Origin: Aphrocallistes beatrix | Taxonomy: Eukaryota; Porifera; Hexactinellida; Sceptrulophora; Aphrocallistidae | Assembly: GCA_963281255.1 (NCBI GenBank) | Contig: OY725494.1 | Span: forward strand, 695,934 to 759,933 | DNA: 64,000 bases | Direction: 5' to 3' | Part shown: positions 42,343-53,334 of the stretch, in pieces | Layout of the letters: every line of letters begins with the position of its first letter | Numbering within the stretch: position 1 is the stretch's first letter | The notes under the pieces: model-generated | What the model saw: only the letters and a program-made list of their open reading frames with translations | The model's database searches: none | Told to the model about the DNA's origin: nothing | Program-made: the position numbers and the translations under genes

Positions 42343-42542
42343 NNNNNNNNNNNNNNNNNNNNNNNNNNNNNNNNNNNNNNNNNNNNNNNNNNNNNNNNNN
42401 NNNNNNNNNNNNNNNNNNNNNNNNNNNNNNNNNNNNNNNNNNNNNNNNNNNNNNNNNNNNNNNNNNNNNNNNNNNNNNNNNNNNNNNNNNNNNNNNNNNN
42501 NNNNNNNNNNNNNNNNNNNNNNNNNNNNNNNNNNNNNNNNNN
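42343..42542. other. Assembly gap (200 N)
   Basis: Run of 200 N. A round number suggests a placeholder, so the true size is unknown. It may hide most of the NHL gene whose tail follows. Confidence 0.99.
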
Positions 42543-42775
42543 CAACTTGTTGATCCTTGGTGTTTCTTCATTCATAATTCAAACGTTCTCGTTTCTGAGA
42601 TTCTCATTCTATTCATATCTTTAATCCTCAATTTGAGTTGATTCACAAGATAAACACTTCTGCACGTCCTATGGGAATAGTTGTAAACAATCAAGGGAAG
42701 GTTATAGTAGTTTGTCAAGCTGAGAAAGATTGTTTTCAGATATTTTCATTTTCGAGACATATGATTCTCATTTAG
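42543..42775 (+). pseudogene. NHL-family 3' remnant after the gap
   Basis: The last NHL blades are recognisable: CFFIHNSNVLVSE, then after a small deletion and frame change IFNPQFELIHKINTS and PMGIVVNNQGKVIVVCQAEK, DCFQIF. The family stop after QIF is changed to TCA, so the frame runs 11 codons further to the TAG at 42773-42775. The missing bases around 42597 and the lost stop say pseudogene. The gene body is in the gap or absent. Confidence 0.8.
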
Positions 42776-42992
42776 TTCCACTGAGAATAGTTGTAGCTCG
42801 CTACGAACATTATCTCGTATCTAATCGTTTGAATTTAGTATTCATTTGTGTCCTCATGGTATTTTATTCTGATTCTGAGCTATCTAAGCTTGATTTTTAT
42901 TTACTTAATTGGCTCAAATAGATTATAGTCGCTGGATGGGCATATTGCTTAGCATGGCTCAATAAAAGTTCCTAGTAGTGCTTATGTATGTA

Positions 42993-43057
42993 CAGTCGAC
43001 TACACGTAATCAGGACAAAATTTCAAGTCTCGTGTCCCGATTAAGCCCAGTTGAGTG
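42993..43057. mobile_element. Miniature Tigger-like element (65 bp)
   Basis: Ends CAGTCGACTACACGTAATC and GATTAAGCCCAGTTGAGTG with TA outside. Confidence 0.65.
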
Positions 43058-44474
43058 TATGCCTATGTTTATGAATAAACATTGAGATTCGCAGATGGCG
43101 AAATTTAAACCGCATTTGACGCCCAGTCGGTGTCTGGTGAAAACTAATAATAACAAACAAACACAGTTCAAAGCTAGATTCATGAGCTAGGTACATAGAC
43201 TTCTTAAGTCTTATGGCATTGGCCGCTCGGTCACCCAAATCCAGGGCTGTGCAGTCAGCTAATCGAGCCGTTGCTTCAATTCGATGGCTGAATTTTGGTC
43301 ATCAAATTTGAGTCGAAACACATTATTAGAATGATGAAAGTTGGATAGAGACCGGTTGTACCGATGAACACTCTCGGGAATACGTCGATATACCTGGGAT
43401 TCTCTCCGGACCTGGTAGGTTACGATGGCTATGGCTGGGTATGATAAAAATGACAACTTTTAAGTAGCGTTCAAAATTTCAAAAGTATAGATAACCGTGC
43501 ATTGGATGAGCCTACTAGTGCCCAAGTTCCCCAATTATATCCACACATAAGCTCCTTGGACACGGGTTGAATTTTAGATCCTGTCAGGGACGGATTGGGA
43601 AACCGAAAACGGCCCAGGAAAAATTCATATAGTGGCCCACTGCCTACATAGTCTCATTAATTTGACACAAAACCTTATCATCTAGATAACGCATCAGTTA
43701 ATAAACCCACCTGCCTAGAAAATTCCCGGTATTCTGATATCCGCCACTGGATCTTGTGAACCCTATTTTAGGAACCACTGCACTAGAGTCTCGAACTCTT
43801 GCTCCAAAAGTATTTCCACCTTATGAGTTGTGGATTCTCCAATGTTCAGTGATTTGTAATATTTCAGCTTGTATTTTGCACCTTATTTCTGGTAACCATA
43901 AAGACGATAACATCATTATCGAAGAGGAGCAACCCTTCCATTCCCAATGGGCCACTGCCTTCTTAAATGAGCTATCCTGTCCCGCCCCAAATGTTCCTTC
44001 TTTTAAGAATGATCAAGTTGTTGATATACAATCTCTTCTAACTATGTACTGGAACTGGTTTACAATATACACGGTCTTGAAAAAATTATTTTAAATCAAG
44101 TGTCGTAGTGCTAAGTGCCCCCTCAATTTTGCACCCCGGACTTATGGCACTAGGGTCCGGGGGACATCTGACAGTAGTACCTAACACATTCTTGGTAAGC
44201 TCAAGTGATTAATAAATTACTCACTTTCACTATGAATTCCTTTTATCATTCAATGGAAATACATAAGGAACGGTCAATACTTTACTATACTTAGAAACTA
44301 AACACTTTCAAATATCCAACTAATATTCTTAGTTAAGCTCTGAAGCTAATTTTCTAGATAGCCCTTTACTCTATTGTACGAGTGTAGTATCTATTTCAGC
44401 GAGACTACTCTTTATTATACATTTGTTATCGCATTCAAAACACAGTTTATTTTATTTGTTTTTAATCACAGTTA
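43058..44474. other. Long spacer before NHL gene
   Basis: No confident gene. CAGGGACGGATTGGGAAA at 43587 looks like a hAT-type end with no partner found. A 103-codon frame at about 43786-44094 (e.g. WATAFLNELSCPAPNVPSF) has no ATG at a sensible place and no recognised domain. Confidence 0.4.
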
Positions 44475-45736
44475 ATGGCTACAGCTAATCCTACTCCACC
44501 AGATCATGGAGAAGATAATTTCGTGTTAGAACTGGAAAGAGTTAGAGAACAAATCAAACAGAAATTTATCGAACTGGTTGATTGTGTTAAAGCGAGAGAA
44601 TGTAAACTGTTGAAAGAGTTGGATACCATTCTAGCATCTTATCAGTCTTATAGAGATGAAGTTGAAAAACAAGAAGAAAAGAAACGGGACCTAATGATAG
44701 TTCAGGAATCTTTAACTCAAAATTTGACAAAAATTAGAACTCAATCTGTAAAAAGTTATCAAGAAAATTATTTGAAACAAATTGGGAGTGAACTTCAATT
44801 AATATCATTACCGCAGGAGCCTAAAATTGTTAATTTTGTATTTGACAACAGCAGAATCAATGCGAAATTGAATAAGTTAGGTGAGTTAGTGGAAAAGATA
44901 AGAAATGTTGACTATAAAAGTAAGATCCATCCTGTAGTGAGTGTTTGTGAGACAGGAAATGAGATGGAACAGCTTTACTCCCCTTGGGGAGTAACGGTTG
45001 ATGAAAAAACTGGTAACATTTATGTTGCAGATCAATGGAATCATTGTGTGAAAGTATTTGATGATTCAGGAAAAGTCATATTCAAATTTGGGGATAGTGA
45101 TGGTGAAGGAAAGATGTTATTTCCCAGAGGTTTAACTGTTAGTGGGGATAAAATATTGATCTCTAATGGTGAATCCTTAACTAAATTCAATCATTATATT
45201 CTTATTTATCAAATGAATGGGGAATTCCTTTCTAAAATTGGTAAATATGGGCAGGGAGAGACAGAATTCAAATATCCTTGTGGCCTTGCATGTAACGAAT
45301 TGAATGGAGATATTTACATTTGTGATTCAAATAACAATCGTATTCAAATACTTTCTAAAGAACTCCAATTCAAATCTCAGTTTGGTGCTAATTCACTCAA
45401 GCAACCTGTTGATGTGAAACTGTCGAAAGAATTCATTTATATTTTGGATACGTCTAATCCTTGTATACATTTGTATGACTACAATCTCATTTTACAGAAG
45501 AGCGTCATTTCAAGAAGAGAAAGAGTACAAGTTGGTAATCCTTCTTGTTTCTTCATCGATGATTCTAATTTCATTCTTATTTCTATGTATTATTCTAATT
45601 CTATTCACATTTCAACCCAGATTTTGAATTGATTCACAAGATAACAACTAACCATCCTATGGGAGTTGTGGTAGACAAAAAAGGAAGTGTAATTGTTGTT
45701 TGTCAAGCTGATAGAGATTGTCTTCAGTTCTTTTGA
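44475..45736 (+). CDS. Coiled-coil/NHL-repeat protein, one frameshift
   Basis: Paralogue of the 8348 and 14579 genes: start MATANPTPPDHGEDNFVLEL, coiled coil to about residue 115, NHL propeller from about 160 (SPWGVTVDEKTGNIYVADQW, LACNELNGDIYICDSNNNR). The frame from 44475 stops at 45632. One base earlier in frame, the expected tail continues (FNPDFELIHK, PMGVVVDKKGSVIVV, DCLQFF) to a TGA at 45734-45736. The break is at about 45609-45612, where paralogues have TTTT and this has TTT, i.e. one missing T. With it the protein would be about 420 residues. Either a very recent pseudogene, a sequence error, or a truncated product lacking the last blade. Confidence 0.88.
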
Positions 45737-46387
45737 ATTCTTATTCGATTGTACTTTTACATAATAGTGGTTATATTTGGATCTTTTGCTATTTAATACA
45801 ATAATGTTAATATTTTTATAGAAAAGCATTTGTGACTGCAATTCTTGATACTCTTTAATATATACGTAAATACAATATTAAAATGTATTTATTGCCTGTT
45901 TGTCCATAACCGATAGAGAAAATACGCCGTAGAAAGCTGAAAATTTATATACATGGGGTAATTTAGCAACCACTGACAATAGTTTGTAGCGAAATTAAGG
46001 GATTATGATGTCACAACGGGATTTTTTTAAAATCTCTATTTTAACACCATCAGCACGAATCTTTTTAGTATAGAGAACCATTTAAGTTTAATTTAGATAG
46101 TGACTCATTGGCACATCATCCGGCCCGGTTAAAGCGGACCATTCTTTTAGTCGAGTATTAATATGTATGAGAATGACTGGCGTGCTACGCCGCTGTGATC
46201 TAGAAATGTAATAATGACTTGCATGAATGAATTATAAATAGAATACTCGAATCGAAAATAGATAGTTATCTGAACCATACTATATTGTATAAAATTGTCG
46301 ATTGTACTTTGTGCAAGGCCGTAAAGCGGCCTTTAGCAGTGAATCTGAAAGAAAAATCTCTTTATTCGAGAATGAACTTTCACTATA
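45737..46387. other. Spacer
   Basis: No gene or clear element. Confidence 0.35.
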
Positions 46388-46796
46388 CATAGCCGTAGAC
46401 AAGGGGGGGCTTGGGGGGGCTCAAGCCCCCCCAAATTTTGCCTCATCAATTCCTGAAAATTCCTGAAAACATGTATGAAATTATGTTTTTGTATTAATTC
46501 ATGAAGTTCATAAAGTTATTCCGGATATCTTCCAAACAAACGCATTCTACCCTCATTACAAGTAACAAATTCATTTACTAATTCTTTCAATTGTAAACCG
46601 TCCGTTCTTTGCTTGTGCACATGAAGTTTATCAAACAACTTTAGCTAATACTAGAAAATACGATTATAGCATCGGTTCATATTAATTCAAATTGATCACA
46701 CTGATCAATACTTTGGTCATAATTTAAGTATTCCCACAGTGACACCTTTTTAGACGGTTGCCCCCCCCCAAACTAATAATGTTGTCTACGCCCCTG
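46388..46796. mobile_element. MITE, CGTAGACAAGGGGG type (409 bp)
   Basis: Ends CATAGCCGTAGACAA and TTGTCTACGCCCCTG are inverted. CTATA borders both ends (46383-46387, 46797-46801); an 8-bp duplication is not intact. The subterminal GGGGGGGCTTGGGGGGGC is a G-rich run. Confidence 0.65.
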
Positions 46797-47424
46797 CTAT
46801 AGATTTAATTTAATTTGAAGATATCAGAGTGCCAATGCGATATTTTGAAATATTTTGGGCAAATATTTGGATCAGGTATCGGAATCCTGCAAAGTAGTAG
46901 GAGACTGGGTTGCTAAAATTCAGTTTAGGTAACTTACATCAATATTCTACTAACATGTGTGGGTCTTAATAAATGTATAGTGATAGTGTTCGCAAAACTC
47001 GAGATGAAAAGTGAATCTCGCCACCCCAGATTTTTCTCTGTTATCTTAAAACGTTACGCCTATGATTCTGATGACCCTCTCTAAAAGCTTCCTACCACAT
47101 GGGAGGACTACAAATTTGAGGCCCCCTAGAAGTATAAAAGTAATGAATGCGGTCCTAAATTACAAAGGTTTGCTACCCCTGGTTAACAGTATGAAATAAA
47201 TGCGATATACAAATATGCAATACACAAAAAAAAGAAAATATATCACACATCTAACATGAATAAATAGATCATACAATCACTATTCTATCTATTCACAACA
47301 TCCTAAGCATAAATACAAGTAAATACCATAGTCTAATAGAACAAATATAATCACCCAATAATAAGCTTATAATCCAAGCTAAAACTAGTCCAATGTTAGT
47401 AAATACAAAAAAAGCTAAAATTCC
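46797..47424. other. 3' flank of TRPA gene
   Basis: No other gene. AT-rich sequence before 47425 presumably holds the TRPA 3' UTR on the minus strand. Confidence 0.4.
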
Positions 47425-50400
47425 TTAGTAATCGAACTCTTTTTCTTCAGGCACCAACTTGTTCGTGAGTCGCGTCAGCATAGCCTCTATGTTTTCGTCC
47501 CTCTCTGCCAATTTACGCATTAACCGCTGCATAGACAAGACCTCTTTCTCGATATCAAGCGTGCGATGCGAGAGAACATCTATGCGATCCTGTTTCAAGC
47601 CGAGTGCTTCTACTATCTCTTGGATTTGGAAACTGCGTTCACCTCCAAAAGCATGCGATATTCTTTCCAGTATCGACACTCTATTGGGATACACATGCCC
47701 CTTTGTAACTGCGTTTCTTTTGCGCTGATTGTAGATTGAAAATGGCCAAGTTTCATCGAAATTCAATACCAATTCAACTTTGAGTGCTAAACGTTTTAAA
47801 ACAGCTGTTTCCTGTACTCCTTTGATATCATCAACAGCTAAACCAACCAAAAGATTCGCGAGAATGATTGGGATCAAAATAACGAATACCAGCCATAGGA
47901 AGTAGCCTGATATTGGATGGTTCAATCTTTCGGTAATATTATTGAATAACTCATCAAACTCGAATTCACCTGACATCATAACTACGGTTTTAAGGAAAGT
48001 ACTGAATGGATTACGGTACTGATTACAAGTTGCACCCTGTCTGAAAAGCATGTAGAATGAGATAGAAAATCCGATTATGAAAACAAGCCCAAGCAACATG
48101 ATACGGAAAAACGTCACTAGGACGTGTAATAACATGAGAATGTAGATACCTAGGAGTGGCAACTTTCTGAAAAACACGGCGAGATTAAACCAGGATAACA
48201 GCACAACAAAAGCACCCAATTCCCAGATGTGGGAATTCCCATACCCACAATTTCCAACGTCCTGCCTATTGTAGAATACATCTGAAACGTATGCTATTGA
48301 GCCGACGTATATAAACCATTCTATATAGTTGTCTAGAGTTAACAGGTAGCCTTTAATATCGCCTAAAATTTGACCAGATTCCAGCAAGAGACGCAATACA
48401 GCAAAAGCAATAATAAACGCTGCTAGTACAATCGCAGTATAAACACGACCTGAGTTACAGGGGGAACCATCGGAAGTGCAACCATACGAATCTTCATACC
48501 ATCTCGATACGCCAGGATCTGATGGACAATCAATTTTCTGAGTACGGTTGTTAATCAGATAATCACAAGATGGAACTACATATGTGAAGAGAGTTAAGAG
48601 AAGAACGAAGATCATGTATGTCGCTAGATTTCCATAGTAAAGGTATCTTGAATGCGTTTTCCATTTCAGTCGAATCATAGTCCGTACAAGTGGATGCTTC
48701 AATAACTCCAGGCGAGCATGTTGTACCATGATATCCAGAGGATGAAACTCTTTCGAAAGACGACCTTTCTCGTAAAATTTTGGCAGAAAAGATTTTTTTT
48801 TAACGCCATTCTCTTCTTCATAATTAATTATGAATTCTTGAAAACTCTCCACATCATCAAGCAGCTCAAAGTTAAAATCCACCTTTACGTCCAAGTCTTC
48901 TCTACCCTTTTCTTTGATATTATCACTCATAAAGCTGGACAGAACCTTATGTGCTTGTAAAGGCATTTTAGGTATCAGTTTGCGTAATGGAGAAGTTGGT
49001 TTTACATTCGTGCCAGTGTAGTTCTTCAGAGCTTTACGAAAATCTTTATGTTCTATGAGGATTTCTACAACATCTTCATTACCTGCATCTATTGCAAAAT
49101 CCAATGAATTGTTTCCAATCTCACCTCCATCTTCATGTTTACAAATATCAGCCCCATGTCGCAATAATAGTTTCACCACTTGTATGTTCCCCTTTTGGCT
49201 TGCTAAGAGCAACGGTGAAGAAGCCTTGTTTTTATCATCACCATCGACCGGTGCATCTTCTTGCAAGAGATACTCGCATATTTGCAAATGACCCGATTGT
49301 GCTGCCAGATGTAGAGGTGTTAGTTTGTAAGCATTAGTTGCTGTTACATTGGACTGGTACTCAATCAGAATTTCAACCACATCGAAGTTACCTTCTTGAC
49401 ATGCGAGATGTAGAGCATGATTACTGTACTCATCTTCGTCATAAAGTAGAGCTGCAGCATCTTCATCTGCGTATTCTAACAGCCGACGAACTATGGCAGA
49501 CTTGCCGTTAAGAGCAGCGACATGTAACGGGGTCTGTTCCTCGTCATTTTGCGCGAAAATATCACAATTTTTGGTTTTAAGAAGGAGATTGAGTACGTCG
49601 ATATCACCCTGCCTAGCAACTGCATGTAATGGAGTCATGTCTTCATGTGCTTTTTCGTTTACTAATCTCGCTCCAATATGGTTTTTTAAAATTTCCTCAA
49701 CAACTTTGTCCTCATCCTTCTCAATAGCATGAAAAAGCGCAGTTTTACCGTATCTATCGGTGAGATCAAGTTTACAGGAAGGATTTTTCAGAAATTCCTT
49801 TACAGCCAAAACATTACCAAATGAAGCAGCCAACATAAAAGGCGAATTTGAGTCAAGATTTTTTGCATTTGGTTCAGATCCTTTCCTCAAAAGATACGAT
49901 ATCATCTGCTGACGATTATAACGTGCTGCATAATGTAGAGGCGTATTTTGAAGTCTATCAACCACATTAAGATGTTGGTTTTTTGTGTCAAGAAGAATCT
50001 TTGCTATATTAACCCGGCCAAACTGTGCTGCCAAATGAATGCACTGTGCACCATCATTATTTTCTGCATCTAATTTGAAACCCAATTTCAAACACTCATT
50101 TACGCAAGATCTTTCGCCTCCTATCACAGCTGTATGTAAGACTGTGTTACCATCCGAATCCTTGGTGTCAATCAAGATATCTCTCTGTTCTTTGGAAGTT
50201 AGTTTTTTACGGAGAATATCAAAGATGCCATCAAAACCTGCCGCGGATGCTAAATGAAATGCAGTACTCGATTCGAAATCTTCCAAAAGTATATTCGCAT
50301 TCTCAACCAGAAGACAAACTATTTTCGGATAATCGCGTTCACATGCGATGTGTAGCGCAGTTGACTTTTGGTTATCAACGCTGTCGACGTTTGCTCCTTG

Positions 50401-51126
50401 AGCTATAAGCTCTCTCGATGCGAAATAGTTACCTCTTAGACAAGCATGATGTAATGGTGTTTGATCATATTTATCTGTGATATTAATGTTGAAATTTTGC
50501 CTTTTTTTCGAATATTCAATTATTAATTGTATAGCTGACACACTGCAAGATTCTTGATTATTCGCAAATTTTTCAATCTCATCTTCGCTCATTTTGGAAA
50601 CGTCGCGGTCATTTTGTTCCGATGAAATGTACCTAGCAGCATAATGTAAAGGAGTGTAGTCCTCGTCTGTTTTCACTTCAATGTCTAAATTATACTTATC
50701 CGAGCGTCCGATCAGGGCAAATAGGATTTTAAACCTATTGAATCGTGCTGCGTAATGCAGAATAGTATGTCCAGTGTCATCTTTTGAGTTTAATAAATCA
50801 TTAACATCTGAAATGACGACATTCTGTCCAACCCTTCCATAGGCGGTTACTCCCTTACCTCGATGCCATTTAACCAAATCATTTGAGCGAATAAATTCCA
50901 AGAGCTGACTGAACTTCTGTTCCCAGCCATCACGAGCGGCCTGTAACAACTCGCGTTGTAGAACTCTGGGGTCGTTCAAACGCGATGTATGACTAACTTT
51001 TTTATCGAAATGAACTGGAGAGTCAATGGCATTGGGAGAAAGCAACTCAGTAAGTGGAGTCATTTCTATTTCATCATTTTTGCCAAAATCTGAATAACTC
51101 GTTTTTTTCTCTCTTACATCTGCCAT
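47425..51126 (-). CDS. TRPA1: TRPA-type ankyrin-repeat cation channel (1233 aa)
   Basis: A single uninterrupted exon. After about 110 N-terminal residues there are some 15-16 ankyrin repeats to about residue 690 (GHTILHYAARFNR, QTPLHHACLRGN, MTPLHAVARQGDIDVLNLLL, LTPLHLAAQSGHLQICEYLL). A linker with the pre-S1 region (HPLVRTMIRLKWK) precedes six membrane segments from about 830. The pore loop TVVMMSGEFEFDEL is near 1050, and S6 ILANLLVGLAVDDIKG near 1085. A C-terminal coiled coil (DIEKEVLSMQRLMRKLAER) covers about 1180-1220. This is TRPA architecture and length (TRPA1 is about 1100-1200 residues). It would form a tetrameric plasma-membrane cation channel for thermal, chemical or mechanical cues. 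The sequence does not show which. A basal TRPA paralogue other than TRPA1 is possible. Confidence 0.95.
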   Translation of the reverse strand: MADVREKKTSYSDFGKNDEIEMTPLTELLSPNAIDSPVHFDKKVSHTSRLNDPRVLQRELLQAARDGWEQKFSQLLEFIRSNDLVKWHRGKGVTAYGRVGQNVVISDVNDLLNSKDDTGHTILHYAARFNRFKILFALIGRSDKYNLDIEVKTDEDYTPLHYAARYISSEQNDRDVSKMSEDEIEKFANNQESCSVSAIQLIIEYSKKRQNFNINITDKYDQTPLHHACLRGNYFASRELIAQGANVDSVDNQKSTALHIACERDYPKIVCLLVENANILLEDFESSTAFHLASAAGFDGIFDILRKKLTSKEQRDILIDTKDSDGNTVLHTAVIGGERSCVNECLKLGFKLDAENNDGAQCIHLAAQFGRVNIAKILLDTKNQHLNVVDRLQNTPLHYAARYNRQQMISYLLRKGSEPNAKNLDSNSPFMLAASFGNVLAVKEFLKNPSCKLDLTDRYGKTALFHAIEKDEDKVVEEILKNHIGARLVNEKAHEDMTPLHAVARQGDIDVLNLLLKTKNCDIFAQNDEEQTPLHVAALNGKSAIVRRLLEYADEDAAALLYDEDEYSNHALHLACQEGNFDVVEILIEYQSNVTATNAYKLTPLHLAAQSGHLQICEYLLQEDAPVDGDDKNKASSPLLLASQKGNIQVVKLLLRHGADICKHEDGGEIGNNSLDFAIDAGNEDVVEILIEHKDFRKALKNYTGTNVKPTSPLRKLIPKMPLQAHKVLSSFMSDNIKEKGREDLDVKVDFNFELLDDVESFQEFIINYEEENGVKKKSFLPKFYEKGRLSKEFHPLDIMVQHARLELLKHPLVRTMIRLKWKTHSRYLYYGNLATYMIFVLLLTLFTYVVPSCDYLINNRTQKIDCPSDPGVSRWYEDSYGCTSDGSPCNSGRVYTAIVLAAFIIAFAVLRLLLESGQILGDIKGYLLTLDNYIEWFIYVGSIAYVSDVFYNRQDVGNCGYGNSHIWELGAFVVLLSWFNLAVFFRKLPLLGIYILMLLHVLVTFFRIMLLGLVFIIGFSISFYMLFRQGATCNQYRNPFSTFLKTVVMMSGEFEFDELFNNITERLNHPISGYFLWLVFVILIPIILANLLVGLAVDDIKGVQETAVLKRLALKVELVLNFDETWPFSIYNQRKRNAVTKGHVYPNRVSILERISHAFGGERSFQIQEIVEALGLKQDRIDVLSHRTLDIEKEVLSMQRLMRKLAERDENIEAMLTRLTNKLVPEEKEFDY

Positions 51127-51311
51127 TTTAAAGGCTATTGGATGTAAATTAATTAATTAATAAATAGCATCAATGATATTGTATGCATTAATTAATCATA
51201 AATTTAGATAAAATTCTCTCAATTTCATTTAGGGCCACAGAATATAAATTAGTCGTTTATCATCTCGGCCCATTCCAATTTAGTGCTGTCCCGATAATTT
51301 ACTGTTTATAA
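51127..51311. other. 5' flank of TRPA gene
   Basis: AT-rich with TTAATTAATTAATAA. CCCGATAATTTACTG near 51290 is a possible Tigger fragment. Confidence 0.35.
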
Positions 51312-51545
51312 TAGCGCGCATCACGCACTTGCGTAGCGCGGCAAGCGAGCAAAATATTCATTAATTTCACAATCCATTTCAAAATTTTGTCCAATTTCTA
51401 TTGTAAAATATCTATTGTAAACAAAAGCAAATCTAATTTTGACACAATATCCAATTAACAGCTGAAAGCTGGCCTCTAGCATACCTTTTGAATTTATCTA
51501 CTCTATGTACTACCTATTAAAAACAAACAGACAAATTACCATATA
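51312..51545 (-). repeat. Rep-B 3' part (split by the next element)
   Basis: GCGTAGCGCGGCAAGCGAGC near 51335, then CTATTGTAAACAAAAGCAAA and AGCTGAAAGCTGGCCTCTAG. It resumes at about 52300-52480 (TTGGAATCGACACTTCTAAA, TTTTTATTGCTATACACTAT). Confidence 0.65.
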
Positions 51546-52298
51546 CACCAACCGGACAAAAGTATTTGAACACTTGATTCTTTCCCATACAAATAGTACT
51601 AAACGGTACTTTTCATGAAGAGAATTACGTTCAAATTCAAAGAGATACTTAAAATCTGATCATATTCGAAATCTACACATTCGAATTAGTCATAGTTGAC
51701 CATAACTAATAAATTACTCAACTCAATGAACAATCTTACCAGCCTGAGCCACCATAGGTAATTCATTGCCATCATGTGTAGTGGTTAAAATGGGCGTATG
51801 TGGCATAAGGTGGAACTGAGTGATAATTACAAAAAGTTAGGAATGAATGATTAGTTAGAAAAATTCAACTGTGACTAATTCGAATGCGTATTATTCGAAT
51901 CTGGAATCCGATTAGCTGTATTCATAGGCGCCGAACCCGGGGGGGCTGGGGGGCTCAAACCCCCCCTGAATTCGAAGATGGCCCATAGACGCAATACAAA
52001 TTTTAGGGCTGAGCCCCCCTAGAACGCCAAAATTACCGATATTTCCGATTAGCCAGGGGCGCCGAACTTCGAAATATATCGGTAATTTTGGCGTTCTAGG
52101 GGGGCTCAGCCCTAAAATTTGTATTGCGCCTATGGGCCATCTTCGATTTCAGGAGGGGCTAGAGCCCCCCAGCCCCCCCGGGTTCGGCGCCTATGCGATT
52201 AGCTACCGTTAGAAGTAACCCTCTTCATGAATAGACCCATTTTAGTACAATTTGTGTGTAAAATAATGAAATTTTCAAATACTTTTGTCCCCTTGGTG
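51546..52298. mobile_element. Mariner-like MITE inserted in Rep-B (753 bp)
   Basis: Ends CACCAACCGGACAAAAGTAT and ACTTTTGTCCCCTTGGTG, TA at 51544-51545 and 52299-52300. Related to 17914-18375. Contains the 51923-52185 double element. Confidence 0.85.
51923..52185. mobile_element. Two GGCGCCGAAC MITEs head to head
   Basis: Outer ends CATAGGCGCCGAACCCGG and CCGGGTTCGGCGCCTATG. In the middle is a further GGCGCCGAAC (near 52057), and AGAACGCCAAAATTACCGAT is mirrored across it. CGATTAGC occurs at the left flank, at the central junction and at the right flank, as if each insertion hit the same target. Confidence 0.7.
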
Positions 52299-52480
52299 TA
52301 GTTTCGAATAAACGATATTTGGAATCGACACTTCTAAAATCCCCATAAAAAGTGTGAAAATATGTATGTAAAGGTGCGAATAGACATAAAAATTTTTATT
52401 GCTATACACTATAAAAAATTAACATGTGTAGTAGGCTGCCTGGCAAACAAATGTATTTCAACGCCACAATAATTTGCATC

Positions 52481-53094
52481 ATAAATAATACTAAATCGGT
52501 CTATCCTTGGAGGTTAGCCCATTCTCATTCTCACATTTGGATGTTCTCTATTGAATAATTCTTTCCTAAAGGCCATTGCTATCTTGTCTGATCCACCTAT
52601 CGCCATCATATAATATATAATGGTGGTGAGTATTAACAATGCTTAGGGTGGTATATGCGATAGTATTTAGACGAATGTTATAAAAATTGGACATTTCATT
52701 TTGGTAGTTGGTACGAGTTGACTGGTTTCCACTATAAATTAAGATCGCAAACCTTCAAAAGTTACGTACAGTTCCAAGGGAGTATATCAAGTAGAGTGGG
52801 AGCGGGGGTAGAGGGACATTTGGATAATTAAAATTCTAGATGGAAAACATCAAATTATCGCTAGCAATCATTTCATTCAAAATAAAGGAACTTTTAAGAA
52901 ATGAAAATATATCTAGTCAATAAAAACTTATTGCCTGAATATACGATTCTTTTAACCTGTTTGTTGTAGTTGTAGATTATAAGGACCTATAAATGCCAGA
53001 CCCGGCTTAAGGTAGTATGGCAAAAATCATGTTTGAAAAAGTTCCGCCGGGTCGGCATTCTACAAAACTGGCTAGTATGACAAAAATGTGAGTA
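52481..53094. other. Spacer
   Basis: No gene or clear element. The two short repeats AAATCATG/AAAAATGTG near 53030-53090 suggest a small duplication (GTATGACAAAAA). Confidence 0.35.
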
Positions 53095-53334
53095 CAGTAC
53101 ACCTTTGCTAATCTGAAAAGTTTTACACCAACGATCGAAAATTCGTTCGGATTAGTGAATTTGTTCTGATTAGTGAATAACACTAATTCAATGTGAATTT
53201 AATAATAATAATTTTGTGACGTCAGACTATTACGGTTGTTATTTCGTTAAGTTAGCTTTTTAATGGTTTATCAATATTATTGAAAGATAGAAGAATAATT
53301 ATAAACTTGATTCAAAACGAAGAGGTGAATAGTA

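Noticed and set aside
43756-44094. 112-codon frame
   Set aside because: Begins at a TTG, no ATG or splice signal fits, no domain recognised, and it starts inside repeat-like sequence.
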